Source of the DNA: an uncultured Alphaproteobacteria bacterium
GTDB lineage: Bacteria; Pseudomonadota; Alphaproteobacteria; CAAHEQ01; UBA3637
Assembly: GCA_947629595.1 (NCBI GenBank)
Contig: CANREI010000026.1
Coordinates: 1 to 12,984 of the forward strand
DNA length: 12,984 bases
Reading direction: 5' to 3'
The number at the start of each line of letters is the position of its first letter. Position 1 is the stretch's first letter. The notes under the pieces were generated by a model. That model saw only the letters and a program-made list of their open reading frames with translations, did no database searches and was not told the DNA's origin. Positions 1-8,001 of this stretch are shown in pieces. A program made the position numbers and the translations under genes.

Positions 1-287
1 ATGATAATTATCCCGTCACGCAATTTATCGGGTCGGTTTCTTTAAAAGATTATAAAGTTTTAAAAGCAAAAGGATTATCGCCCGACAAGGAAGAAAGTGT
101 TCAAAACTTTACGGCACCCGTTTTTCCCGTCATACCGCAAACAACCGTTCCTTTTGCCGACGTTCATTTTGTTTCGCAACAAAAGCCCAAAGAAAACATT
201 GCGTGTTCTTTGTCGGTTCAAGTGAAAAACGAGGAACAGTGTTTCATTGAAAGATTAACCCGAACCAAAGCGCTTGAAAGAGACTGA
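1..287 (+). CDS. C-terminal part of an unidentified protein (5' end outside window)
   Basis: An open frame enters from the left edge (first full codon at position 3) and ends at TGA 285-287, leaving about 94 residues of C-terminus. The visible part is hydrophilic, with a proline-rich stretch (APVFPVIPQTTVPF) followed by a charged tail ending RTKALERD. No membrane segment, catalytic motif or known domain is recognisable. The stop directly abuts the ATG of the next gene with no gap, so the two are very likely translationally coupled and functionally linked. Codon use (many TTT, AAA, GAA, CCG) is like that of the other genes. I do not recognise the family; the missing N-terminus would be needed to name it. 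Reading frame confidence is good, function unknown. Confidence 0.6.
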   Translation, partial: DNYPVTQFIGSVSLKDYKVLKAKGLSPDKEESVQNFTAPVFPVIPQTTVPFADVHFVSQQKPKENIACSLSVQVKNEEQCFIERLTRTKALERD

Positions 288-779
288 ATGAAAACAAGCT
301 GGTTCGGGCATCAAGCGTTTTTTAAATTTTTAAAGCAAGTTATGATTGCTTTTTTATGGCAAATCCCGTGGCTGCTCGTTACGGGCGGCGGTGTTTTCTA
401 TGCCCGGTTGCATTTAAACGATTGGCTTGCAACTTATTTTGAACTGGCGCTTCATCAACAAACGGCGCAAAAGCTTCAACATCAATTAAATACATTGCAA
501 AACAATCTTTCCGTTTTAAACTGGCATTCCGTTTCCGATTATGCGGTAACGCTTTCCGCTACCGCTTTTGCCGATGCGAAAGTTTCCGTTCTTCATCAAA
601 CACTGACGCTTCTCACGGGCTTTTTTGATATGATTCTTTATCTGTTCACAATCTGGATTTGTTGGCATGCCTTTTGGCGCGCTTGCGCTCGTTTCCGTCA
701 GGAAAAAACGGAACAACATATTGCCGAAGCCGTTGCGGAAAAGTTGCGTCCGCTTCTGGCACAAAAAGAGTCGAATTAA
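288..779 (+). CDS. hypothetical membrane protein with two predicted transmembrane segments
   Basis: A 163-aa protein starting at the ATG immediately after the preceding stop codon; a weak purine-rich AAAGAG lies about 6 nt upstream, so coupling to the upstream gene probably drives initiation. Two hydrophobic segments are visible, around residues 18-39 (IAFLWQIPWLLVTGGGVFYA) and 107-128 (LTGFFDMILYLFTIWICWHAFW). Between them is a Gln/Leu-rich stretch (LHQQTAQKLQHQLNTLQNNL) that could form a coiled coil, and the C-terminus is charged and helical (EKTEQHIAEAVAEKLRPLL). Both ends therefore probably face the cytoplasm with a loop of about 65 residues in the periplasm. I do not recognise the family and assign no function. 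The stop codon TAA overlaps the stop of the convergent glycosyltransferase gene. Confidence 0.65.
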   Translation: MKTSWFGHQAFFKFLKQVMIAFLWQIPWLLVTGGGVFYARLHLNDWLATYFELALHQQTAQKLQHQLNTLQNNLSVLNWHSVSDYAVTLSATAFADAKVSVLHQTLTLLTGFFDMILYLFTIWICWHAFWRACARFRQEKTEQHIAEAVAEKLRPLLAQKESN

Positions 780-1756
780 ACAAGCGTCATCCACCACCGC
801 GCCGGCGTGCTTGTTTTCATGTGGAGCAATAAAAATAATGCAACCCGATGATGATATTTCAAACCCTCATAGGAAATAATGTTTTCCCGATACAGTTTTT
901 GCGTTTCCGCTTGAATCAGATCAAACAACTCTTTGCGTTTTTCAATATTTTTTTGTTTGCGAACGGCTTGATTGACCATCATTTTAAAACGCCGATTTAA
1001 AACATAACGGCGCACTTCTTCCCGATAAGCGGGATTTTCTTTTTGCATATATGCGTCTAAATACCGAATTAAATGCACATAGCTCATTACTTTTGCTTCA
1101 TTAAAAGACGTGCGCATAATCGAGTGCGGATTTGAATAGTAATAATGCACCTTATAATCCGTGACGACAACTTTTCGAACCTGATTCATTAAAACCGTCA
1201 TAAACGGAACATCTTCAAAATAAATACCCGCGATAAAACGCAAGTTTTTGATGGCCGAACGCCGATATAAATGCCGACAAACACCCGTTGCAATCATTGA
1301 TTTCTTTAAAAACGTTTCCAACGGATTATCGATGATCGTTAAATGCGCTTTTTTCTCATCAAGCGGCTGAAACGTAACCGGATATTTTTGCTTTGTCGGC
1401 ACCATTTGCCCGCACACGACATCGGCCTTTGTTTGATTCATAATTTTAATGAATTTTTCAAAAAATTCGGGATGAAAATAATCATCGGAATCGCAAAAGG
1501 AAACATATTCACCGGTTGCTTTGTCCAGCCCCGTATTTCTTGCCGCCGATAAACCGCCGTTTTTTTGATGAATTACTTTTATGCGTTTGTCTTTTCGGGC
1601 CGTTTCATCAACAATTTGCCCGCTTGAATCGGTTGAACCGTCATCAACACAAATAATCTCAATCTCTTTTTCCGTTTGCGCCATCAGGCTGTTTAAGCAC
1701 CCCTCAACATATTCGGCAACATTATAAACGGGAACAATAACGGAAACTTTCGGCAC
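776..1756 (-). CDS. family 2 glycosyltransferase (GT-A fold)
   Basis: Transfers a sugar from a nucleotide-sugar donor, probably during surface polysaccharide or lipopolysaccharide synthesis on the cytoplasmic side. The N-terminus is classic GT2: PKVSVIVPVYN at residues 2-12, VDDGSTD at 37-43, GGLSAARNTGL at 67-77, and the metal/donor-binding DSDD at 89-92. The C-terminal half is basic and helical without clear membrane segments. I chose GTG 1754-1756 as start (326 aa). It gives the usual M-PKVSVIVPVYN opening, and AAAGAG sits 9 nt upstream. A longer frame opens at TTG 1775-1777 but has no ribosome-binding site and would start only about 12 nt from the predicted transcription start. A TTGACA-16-TATACT promoter precedes it. 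Family assignment is firm; acceptor and donor cannot be read from sequence. Its stop overlaps that of the convergent membrane-protein gene. Confidence 0.9.
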   Translation of the reverse strand: MPKVSVIVPVYNVAEYVEGCLNSLMAQTEKEIEIICVDDGSTDSSGQIVDETARKDKRIKVIHQKNGGLSAARNTGLDKATGEYVSFCDSDDYFHPEFFEKFIKIMNQTKADVVCGQMVPTKQKYPVTFQPLDEKKAHLTIIDNPLETFLKKSMIATGVCRHLYRRSAIKNLRFIAGIYFEDVPFMTVLMNQVRKVVVTDYKVHYYYSNPHSIMRTSFNEAKVMSYVHLIRYLDAYMQKENPAYREEVRRYVLNRRFKMMVNQAVRKQKNIEKRKELFDLIQAETQKLYRENIISYEGLKYHHRVALFLLLHMKTSTPARWWMTLV

Positions 1757-1795
1757 GTATTTTTTCTCTTTCAACAAGTTTAAACTGTTTTTGAA

Positions 1796-1823
1796 AGTAT
1801 AAAAGAAAAAAATAAAATGTCAA
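1796..1823 (-). promoter_or_regulatory. sigma-70-type promoter for the first glycosyltransferase
   Basis: On the minus strand TTGACA (1823-1818) and TATACT (1801-1796) are separated by 16 bp. Transcription should begin near 1789, giving a leader of about 33 nt to the GTG start at 1756 but only about 12 nt to the TTG at 1777. The same hexamers recur at 11814-11842. Confidence 0.6.
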
Positions 1824-1870
1824 ATAATATCTTTTGATGCGCTTTTTTCTTTTTTTATCTTTTTTATTCG

Positions 1871-1882
1871 ATAAGTACTTAT
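1871..1882. repeat. 12-bp perfect palindrome in a divergent intergenic region
   Basis: ATAAGTACTTAT reads identically on both strands. It lies between the divergent glycosyltransferase promoter and the 109-aa gene, about 50 bp upstream of the TTGACA hexamer at 1818-1823. It could be an operator for a dimeric regulator, but in AT-rich DNA a 12-bp palindrome may also be chance. Confidence 0.3.
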
Positions 1883-1975
1883 GACTGTTATATATTTTTG
1901 AATAGTTTTACTTGAAATCAAATGAATCATACGTTATTTGAAAAAATATTAACAATTTATTAACGCGAGGAAAAG

Positions 1976-2305
1976 ATGATTCGAAAACAACCCGTTTTTA
2001 TTCAAAATGAAAAAAATTATGTGGCCCTGCCCATGCCGAACGATCATTTGGTCATTGCCATTCCCGTGCGGAAAAAAGCCCCCTTAAAACCCGGCATTAT
2101 TTATAACGGCCGAAAAAAAGCCCTGCTCTTACATGATAAAAACAACGGTCTTCTTTTCAATCGACTGGATTTAACGGCGCAACATATGCTTAAAAAAGCA
2201 AAATATATTCATATTGCCGAAATTGATTATCACAAAAAGCAAATGAAACGTGATTATACCGTGCCGGTAAAATGCGGAGGCTTTAAAAGCGATTTTTTTG
2301 AATAA
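1976..2305 (+). CDS. small hypothetical protein, 109 aa
   Basis: The ATG at 1976 is preceded by a good ribosome-binding site (GAGG at 1967-1970, 5 nt upstream), which supports a real gene. The product is basic and soluble, with no signal peptide or membrane segment. It has an N-terminal beta-rich pattern (VFIQNEKNYVALPMPNDHLVIAIPV), then KPGIIYNGRKKALLLHD, and a lysine-rich C-terminal half ending KCGGFKSDFFE. I do not recognise the family. It stands alone: the upstream neighbour is divergent, and a separate promoter precedes the downstream pump genes 111 bp away. No hairpin terminator is evident after its stop, only T-rich sequence, so some read-through into the pump genes is possible. The upstream intergenic region (1757-1975) has only weak plus-strand promoter candidates, for example TTGAAA at 1912-1917. 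Confidence 0.65.
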   Translation: MIRKQPVFIQNEKNYVALPMPNDHLVIAIPVRKKAPLKPGIIYNGRKKALLLHDKNNGLLFNRLDLTAQHMLKKAKYIHIAEIDYHKKQMKRDYTVPVKCGGFKSDFFE

Positions 2306-2360
2306 TTTTTCTTTTTTTTGAACAAAATGCATTTTTTTCCGTTTTTGTAAATAAAATATC

Positions 2361-2389
2361 TTGTCAAACAAATTTTTTTTCGATATTTT
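2361..2389 (+). promoter_or_regulatory. promoter of the RND efflux operon
   Basis: TTGTCA (2361-2366) and TATTTT (2384-2389) are spaced by 17 bp, matching the sigma-70 consensus at 5/6 and 4/6 positions. The start codon of the adaptor gene is 27 bp downstream. No regulator gene or clear operator is adjacent. Confidence 0.5.
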
Positions 2390-2416
2390 ATATAAAAACA
2401 AAAAAGGATTTCGAAA

Positions 2417-3577
2417 ATGCAAAAAAAGACTCATTTTAAAAACATTCATTTTTCCAAAAAAACAATTTTCTTTCTGATATGGAGTGCCGCCCTGTTTTAC
2501 ATCGGCTTTTCCGTTAAATCGGCAACGGCGCCCGAACCTGTGCGCCCGCAAGGATTCAGTACCGCCGTTATTACGGGGCAGCCGCTGGAAAAAGACATTC
2601 GTCTCTTTAAAAACTTTATTGCCCGCGTGGAACCGGTTAACGAAGTTGACATCAAGCCGCAAGTTTACGGAACACTTGATGCGGTATTGTTTGAAAACGG
2701 CTCGTATGTGGAGGAAGGAACACCGCTGTTTATTATTGATAAAAGCCGTTACGAAGCAAACGTTCAAGCCGCCCAAGCCGATTTGGACAAAGCATTGGCC
2801 AACGTCACGCAAATTGAAAACGATTATAATCGAATGACAAAGCTGTATAAAGATAAATTTTTGGCCAAAGCCGAACTCGAATTGGCCGAAAGCAATTTGG
2901 AGCAGGCCAAAGCCGCCGTCAGTCAGGCAAAAGCCAACTTAAAACTGGCGCAGCTCGATTTGGAACACGCCACCATTTCCGCGCCCATCAGCGGCTATAT
3001 CGGCAAAGCGTTGGTAACCAAAGGCAATTATATCGATTCGTCGGCAACCACCATGGCGCGCATTGTGCAAACGAATCCCGTTCGAATCGCCTTTTCCGTT
3101 ACCGATAAAGAACGGTTGCAAAAAGTGTCGGGGCCGAATGAACAGGCACCGATTAACATGCGTCTTGTTTTGGCAGACGGAAACGAAGTGGATATTCAAC
3201 CTTTAAAAATATTCACGGAAAGCGAAGTCGATGAAGCCACGGCCAGCATTTTTGTTTATGCCGAATATGCCAACGAAAAGCGATTGTTGCTGCCGGGAAA
3301 TATTTTAAGCGTGAAATTAAGCGATTCGGCCGAACATAAAGTCATTCTCATTCCGCAAGATGCCGTTTTGCAGGATAAAGGCGGAAAATATGTGATGAAA
3401 GTTGATGAAAACAACACGGCGCATCAACAATACATTAAAGCCGATGAAAATTGGGATAATTATTACATTGTGGAAAAGGGTTTGAATCCGTCCGATACCG
3501 TTATTTTATCGGGGGCTCAAAAAGTGCGGGAAGGACAAAGCGTTCAAACAAAACCCGTGAAACCGCTCGGAGAATAA
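2417..3577 (+). CDS. RND efflux pump periplasmic adaptor (membrane fusion protein, AcrA/MexE type)
   Basis: Links an inner-membrane RND transporter to an outer-membrane channel of the TolC type. The 386-aa product has one hydrophobic N-terminal segment (about residues 17-33) with no lipobox cysteine, so it is probably an uncleaved membrane anchor rather than a lipoprotein. The domain order is typical: first lipoyl half with the VDIKPQVYGTLDAV motif (about 77-107), a long Ala/Gln/Lys-rich alpha-hairpin coiled coil (about 110-182), second lipoyl half ATISAPISGYIG (185-196), beta-barrel (about 215-300), and a membrane-proximal domain to the end. AAGGA lies 8 nt before the ATG. The transporter gene starts 3 nt after its stop, so the two form an operon. 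No outer-membrane factor gene follows. Substrate is unknown; family is certain. Confidence 0.93.
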   Translation: MQKKTHFKNIHFSKKTIFFLIWSAALFYIGFSVKSATAPEPVRPQGFSTAVITGQPLEKDIRLFKNFIARVEPVNEVDIKPQVYGTLDAVLFENGSYVEEGTPLFIIDKSRYEANVQAAQADLDKALANVTQIENDYNRMTKLYKDKFLAKAELELAESNLEQAKAAVSQAKANLKLAQLDLEHATISAPISGYIGKALVTKGNYIDSSATTMARIVQTNPVRIAFSVTDKERLQKVSGPNEQAPINMRLVLADGNEVDIQPLKIFTESEVDEATASIFVYAEYANEKRLLLPGNILSVKLSDSAEHKVILIPQDAVLQDKGGKYVMKVDENNTAHQQYIKADENWDNYYIVEKGLNPSDTVILSGAQKVREGQSVQTKPVKPLGE

Positions 3578-3580
3578 CCC

Positions 3581-6500
3581 ATGTTTTCACGCTTTTTTAT
3601 CAATCGTCCTCGTTTTGCCGTTGTTATTTCTCTTATTTTGAGTATTGCAGGGCTTGTGTGTTTGTTTAAACTGCCGGTAGCGCTTTACCCGGAAGTAACG
3701 CCGCCTGAAATTTTCGTTCGGGCCAATTATCCGGGTGCCAGCGCCGACGTGATTGCCAAAACAATCGGTATTCCGTTGGAAGAAGGCATTAACGGCGTGG
3801 AAGATATGCTTTATATGAATTCCACGTCGGCAGACGGCACTTATTCGCTGAATCTCACCTTTAACAGCGGTGTTGATCCCGATATGGCGCAAGTGAAGGT
3901 GCAAAACCGCATTCAACAAGTCAATTCTTCTTTGCCGACGGAAGTGCAACGGCGCGGATTGGCGGTGCGGCGGCGCTCATCAAGTATGTTGGCCTTTATT
4001 ACGTTTTTCTCGCCGAATAAAACGCATGATACCTCTTTCATCAGTGATTATGTGCAAAACAACATTCAAAAAGCATTGGTTAAAGTAAACGGTGTGGGCG
4101 ATGTGAATATTTTCGGCGCCAAAAAGAGTATGCGTATTTGGCTGGATTCCGATAAAATGGCCGCGCTGAATTTACCGGTTTCCGCCGTGAAAAGCGCGAT
4201 TGAAAGTCAAAACTATCAGCCGTCTCTCGGGCAATTGGGCGTGCGTCCGACCGAAAGCGATAATCTGATGGTTTATTCTTTGCAAACAAAAGGACGAATC
4301 GATACCATTCAAGACTTCGGCAACATTGTGGTTCGCACCAACAAACAAGGCGGCTTGGTTCGGTTAAGAGATGTGGCCCGAATTGAAATCGGACAGGAAA
4401 ATTATTCGCATAAATCGGCCTATAACGGTGTGGAATCGGTGCCGATGGGGATTAACCTGTCATCGGGCGCCAACGCGCTTTCCACCATGGACGGGGTGAA
4501 AAAAGAATTGGAGCGGTTAAGTCAATTCTTCCCCGATGATTTTACGTATATCATCAATATGGATACCACGCAATATATTAACGAATCGATTGAAGAAGTT
4601 TCCTTCACGCTGATTTTAACATTTTTATTGGTGATTTTGGTATGCTTTGTCTTTTTGCAAAACAGCTGGGCAACGGTTGTGCCGGCCTGCGCCATTCCCG
4701 TTTCGTTATTGGGCACGTTCATTGTGATGATGACGCTCGGTTATACCATCAATATGTTTACGCTGTTCGGCTTGGTGTTAGCTATCGGCGTTGTGGTTGA
4801 TGATGCCATTTGCGTTGTGGAACGGGTGATGACACTGATGGAGCAGGAAAATATGACGCCGAAAGAAGCCACCATTCAAACCATGGGAGAAATTTCCGGC
4901 GCCTTAATTGCCACCACGTTGGTGTTGTTGGCCATTTTTGTGCCGATTGCTTTTTTAAGCGGTGTAACGGGTAAAATTTATCAGCAGTTTGCCGTTACCA
5001 TTTCAACAGCGGTTTGCTTTTCAACCTTAAACGCTTTAACTTTATCGCCTGCCATTTGTTCCACGGTTTTAAAACCGCATTCGCAGGTGAATATTCGTGT
5101 GTTGCACTGGTTCAATTCGCTGGTTATGTTTTCTTCAAGACGTTATCAGGGCATTGTGGCCCGATTGGCCCGTAAAGTGGTGCTTATCGCGCTTGTTTTT
5201 GCGGCGTTCGTCGGGTTTGCTTCTTATATGATGACGCATTTGCCGACTTCCTTCATTCCGAATGAGGATCAAGGCAAAATTATGATTAACATTCAACTGC
5301 CGGAAGGGGCCTCTTTTAAGCGCACGGAAGAAATTGTCAATCGTGTTTCGCCGCTTTTACGCAATCAAAAAGGCGTAACGGGCTTAATGACCATTATCGG
5401 CCACAGTATGACGGCAGGCAGCGGTGAAAATATGGCCATGGGCTTAATTTCTTTGGACGATTGGGATAAACGAACCGATCCGGAACTTTCATCTGGCGCG
5501 GTGTTAAATCGCATTAAGGCCGAATTGGATAAAATTCCCGAAGCGGAGTTTCAATTGATGGAATTACCTGCCATTCCGGGATTGGGTATGTCCGGCGGAC
5601 TTTCGTTAAAAATTCAAGCCTTAAACGATATGGATTATAACAAGCTGGACAGCACCACAACCGACTTTATGCAAAAACTGAATCGTCAGGATAAAATCGG
5701 CTTTTCGTTTTCCAACTTTACCGCCAAAACACCGAATATCTTTTTGGAAATCGATCGGTTGAAAGCCGAATCGATGCAAGTGCCGTTAACGAACATTTTC
5801 TCGGCGTTGGAAAATTATCTCGGGTCGGGATATGTCAACGATATTAACTTCGGCACGCAAGTCAACAAGGTGATTGTGCAATCCGATTGGAAATATCGGA
5901 AAGATATTGACAGCCTGCGCAACATTTATGTGCCGAATCAAGACGGGCAAATGGTTCCCTTAAACGCTTTCGTGTCGTTAAAACCCATTTTATCGCCGCG
6001 ACAAATTATTCGTTATAATCAATATCCCGCATCGGGTGTTACGGTTATGCCGGCGCCCTCCGCCACATCGGGTGAAGCCATGAACTTAATCGAAGAAATG
6101 GCAAAAACCGATTTGCCGCGCGAATATGCTTACGAATGGTCGGATATGAGTTATCAGGAAAAACATAACCAAGGCCAAATTACCTACTTAATTTTATTGG
6201 CGGTTGTGTTTGCCTATTTGTTTTTGGTGGCGCAATACGAAAGCTGGACGGTTCCCGTTCCCGTGTTAATGTCGGTTGTGGTGGCCGTGAGCGGCGGATT
6301 AATCGGTTTACGGATAACAGGGTTACCTTTAAGCATTTATGCCCAGCTGGGGCTTGTGTTGCTCATCGGACTGGCTGCCAAAAACGCCATTTTAATTGTG
6401 GAGTTTGCCAAAGAAGAACGCTTGAAAGGCGTTTCTATCGGCGAATCGGCATTAAAAGGTTTATCGGTGCGGTTTCGGGCAGTTTTAATGACGGCATTCA

Positions 6501-6685
6501 CCTTTATTTTAGGCGTGTTTCCGTTAATTGTGGCAACGGGAGCGGGTGCCGCCAGTCGGCGCGCTATCGGTGTTCCCGTGTTTTACGGTATGCTTATCGG
6601 AACGGTCATCGGGTTATTGCTCATTCCGTTGCTTTATGTTTTGGTGCAAACCATTGCCGAAAAAACGAAAAAGAAGAATAAATAA
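3581..6685 (+). CDS. RND efflux transporter, inner-membrane subunit (AcrB/MexF, HAE1 family)
   Basis: Proton-driven trimeric pump that exports drugs or other small amphipathic compounds. The 1034-aa length is normal for the family (AcrB is 1049). The N-terminus FFINRPRFAVVISLIL begins TM1; the large porter loops lie at about 30-335 and 560-865. TM4 carries the proton-relay pair Asp407-Asp408 in GVVVDDAICVVERVM, the same numbers as AcrB. TM10 carries the relay lysine Lys934 in GLAAKNAILIVEFAKE, and TM11 has the expected Arg and Thr in RFRAVLMTAF (964-973). All relay residues are therefore intact. The start ATG is 3 nt after the adaptor stop, with GGAG just before it overlapping the end of the adaptor gene. 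The C-terminus is lysine-rich (EKTKKKNK). A hairpin terminator follows about 95 bp downstream. The residues cannot tell which substrate is exported. Confidence 0.96.
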   Translation: MFSRFFINRPRFAVVISLILSIAGLVCLFKLPVALYPEVTPPEIFVRANYPGASADVIAKTIGIPLEEGINGVEDMLYMNSTSADGTYSLNLTFNSGVDPDMAQVKVQNRIQQVNSSLPTEVQRRGLAVRRRSSSMLAFITFFSPNKTHDTSFISDYVQNNIQKALVKVNGVGDVNIFGAKKSMRIWLDSDKMAALNLPVSAVKSAIESQNYQPSLGQLGVRPTESDNLMVYSLQTKGRIDTIQDFGNIVVRTNKQGGLVRLRDVARIEIGQENYSHKSAYNGVESVPMGINLSSGANALSTMDGVKKELERLSQFFPDDFTYIINMDTTQYINESIEEVSFTLILTFLLVILVCFVFLQNSWATVVPACAIPVSLLGTFIVMMTLGYTINMFTLFGLVLAIGVVVDDAICVVERVMTLMEQENMTPKEATIQTMGEISGALIATTLVLLAIFVPIAFLSGVTGKIYQQFAVTISTAVCFSTLNALTLSPAICSTVLKPHSQVNIRVLHWFNSLVMFSSRRYQGIVARLARKVVLIALVFAAFVGFASYMMTHLPTSFIPNEDQGKIMINIQLPEGASFKRTEEIVNRVSPLLRNQKGVTGLMTIIGHSMTAGSGENMAMGLISLDDWDKRTDPELSSGAVLNRIKAELDKIPEAEFQLMELPAIPGLGMSGGLSLKIQALNDMDYNKLDSTTTDFMQKLNRQDKIGFSFSNFTAKTPNIFLEIDRLKAESMQVPLTNIFSALENYLGSGYVNDINFGTQVNKVIVQSDWKYRKDIDSLRNIYVPNQDGQMVPLNAFVSLKPILSPRQIIRYNQYPASGVTVMPAPSATSGEAMNLIEEMAKTDLPREYAYEWSDMSYQEKHNQGQITYLILLAVVFAYLFLVAQYESWTVPVPVLMSVVVAVSGGLIGLRITGLPLSIYAQLGLVLLIGLAAKNAILIVEFAKEERLKGVSIGESALKGLSVRFRAVLMTAFTFILGVFPLIVATGAGAASRRAIGVPVFYGMLIGTVIGLLLIPLLYVLVQTIAEKTKKKNK

Positions 6686-6780
6686 AAGCTTTTATTTTCA
6701 ATGTTTAGCAAACAAAAAACCGTTTAAAATTTTATCGGCTTGACATTTTTATTCTGTTTCTGTGGTCTTAATCAACAACG

Positions 6781-6814
6781 AAGAACGGCAGGACAAAACC
6801 GCCGTTCTTTTTTC
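6781..6814 (+). terminator. rho-independent terminator after the RND operon
   Basis: A 9-bp stem AAGAACGGC (6781-6789) / GCCGTTCTT (6801-6809) with an 11-nt loop, extendable by GG/CC across a bulged A, is followed directly by a T run. It lies in the 134-bp gap between the convergent transporter and glycosyltransferase genes. On the minus strand the following sequence is only moderately T-rich, so it may act weakly for the converging gene too. Confidence 0.8.
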
Positions 6815-6819
6815 ATTTT

Positions 6820-7932
6820 TTAATTTAAATTTTCAACCAGCCCCAAAGAACCGTCATTCATAATGCGATAAACTTCTTTCTCCCCCGACGGATTTAAAAA
6901 TTCCGCCGTTGAATCATCCCGTGACACTAATTGATATATCTCATTTGTTTTTTGCCGAATATAAAGATTATTATCTTCCGGCAAAAAATAATCCACAAAG
7001 TCAAAATGCTTTACATAAAGTGTTCCCTCGGGCAGTTCTTCCGATGTACATTGTCGCTGATATGTTAAATTCAACACATACGGATCAACAAGCTTGGCAA
7101 CAAGCGGCGCAAGGATCATTTTTGCCATTAACGCACAATCACTTAATGAATCTGCCTCTTCTTTGGAAATGTCGAAACGCGATAACAAACGCGCACTCAC
7201 GATTTTACGAACGGTTTTAATGTTTTGATAATATTCCTTCGTATGCGATCGATGACGGCGTAACCGAATCAACGGTTCGTTAATCATACCGAGCTTGCCG
7301 CCGGCCAGCCAGATTTTTGACCAAAAATCATAATCTTCCGCCGAGATTAATGTTTCATCATAGCGAATATGATGCGAACGCACAAAATTTAAATCATAAA
7401 CCGCTAAATTCGTATAATAATTGGCAAAATTAAAAATAATTTCCCAGCGTTTCGGCGGAACCCAATTATTGATACCCTTTTTTCCCATTTCATGGTACAC
7501 ACTGTTGACAGCCTTATAATCGGGGTGTTTTTGAAAAAAGCGCATTGATTTTTGCAGTCTGTCCGGTTCGGAAAAATCATCGCTGTCCATAATGGCAACG
7601 TATTTTCCGCGCGCCGCATCCATACCGCGATTGCGCGAATAAGGAATGCCTCTGTTTTGATCGTTTTGAATCAGGCGAATGCGTTTATCTTTCTTTTGAT
7701 ACGCTTGAATAAGGGAAACAGAGCCGTCAGTTGAGCCGTCATCCACAATAATAAATTCAAAATCCTGATACGTTTGATTTAAAATCGATTCAATCGAGCG
7801 CGGCAATAAATCAATCCGATTATATGTGGGCATCACAACGGAAATAACCGGCAAGTGATAATAAAACCAACCGACACTTAATAAACCGCACCCGATAAAA
7901 ACGGCCAACCAGCCGAAAATTTTTTTCTTCAT
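6820..7932 (-). CDS. membrane-anchored family 2 glycosyltransferase with C-terminal extension
   Basis: A 370-aa protein. Residues 5-25 form one hydrophobic segment after MKKK, probably an anchor holding the catalytic domain at the cytoplasmic face. The GT2 core follows at once: VISVVMPTYNRIDLLPRSIESIL (from 29, beginning of the nucleotide fold), VDDGSTD at 63-69, NRGIPYSRNRGMDAARG at 93-109, and DSDD at 116-119. SAEDYDFW (197-204) fits the ED catalytic-base motif of the family. Residues about 285-370 are an extra region with aromatic and acidic residues (KHFDFVDYFLPEDNN, EIYQLVSRDD) that I do not recognise. The ATG has only a weak GGGA about 12 nt upstream. An extended -10 promoter precedes it (7957-7985). 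It is a single-gene unit. Sugar donor and acceptor are unknown. Confidence 0.9.
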   Translation of the reverse strand: MKKKIFGWLAVFIGCGLLSVGWFYYHLPVISVVMPTYNRIDLLPRSIESILNQTYQDFEFIIVDDGSTDGSVSLIQAYQKKDKRIRLIQNDQNRGIPYSRNRGMDAARGKYVAIMDSDDFSEPDRLQKSMRFFQKHPDYKAVNSVYHEMGKKGINNWVPPKRWEIIFNFANYYTNLAVYDLNFVRSHHIRYDETLISAEDYDFWSKIWLAGGKLGMINEPLIRLRRHRSHTKEYYQNIKTVRKIVSARLLSRFDISKEEADSLSDCALMAKMILAPLVAKLVDPYVLNLTYQRQCTSEELPEGTLYVKHFDFVDYFLPEDNNLYIRQKTNEIYQLVSRDDSTAEFLNPSGEKEVYRIMNDGSLGLVENLN

Positions 7933-7956
7933 AAATTGTTTATCCCATCAAGGCTT

Positions 7957-7985
7957 ACACTAGCATAAAATAAAAAAGCTGTCAA
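7957..7985 (-). promoter_or_regulatory. promoter of the second glycosyltransferase gene
   Basis: On the minus strand TTGACA (7985-7980), 17 bp, then TAGTGT (7962-7957), which is poor by itself but preceded by TG one base upstream, an extended -10. The start codon is about 25 bp downstream. It lies in the 69-bp gap after yqgE, which has no clear terminator. Confidence 0.45.
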
Positions 7986-8001
7986 TGAAAGATTCCCGAA
8001 A

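Noticed and set aside
2171..2812. 213-codon minus-strand open frame
   Set aside because: It lies opposite the orphan gene's end and the adaptor gene; its composition (Phe/Lys/Asn/Arg rich, low complexity) and lack of a ribosome-binding site mark it as a shadow of the plus-strand adaptor.
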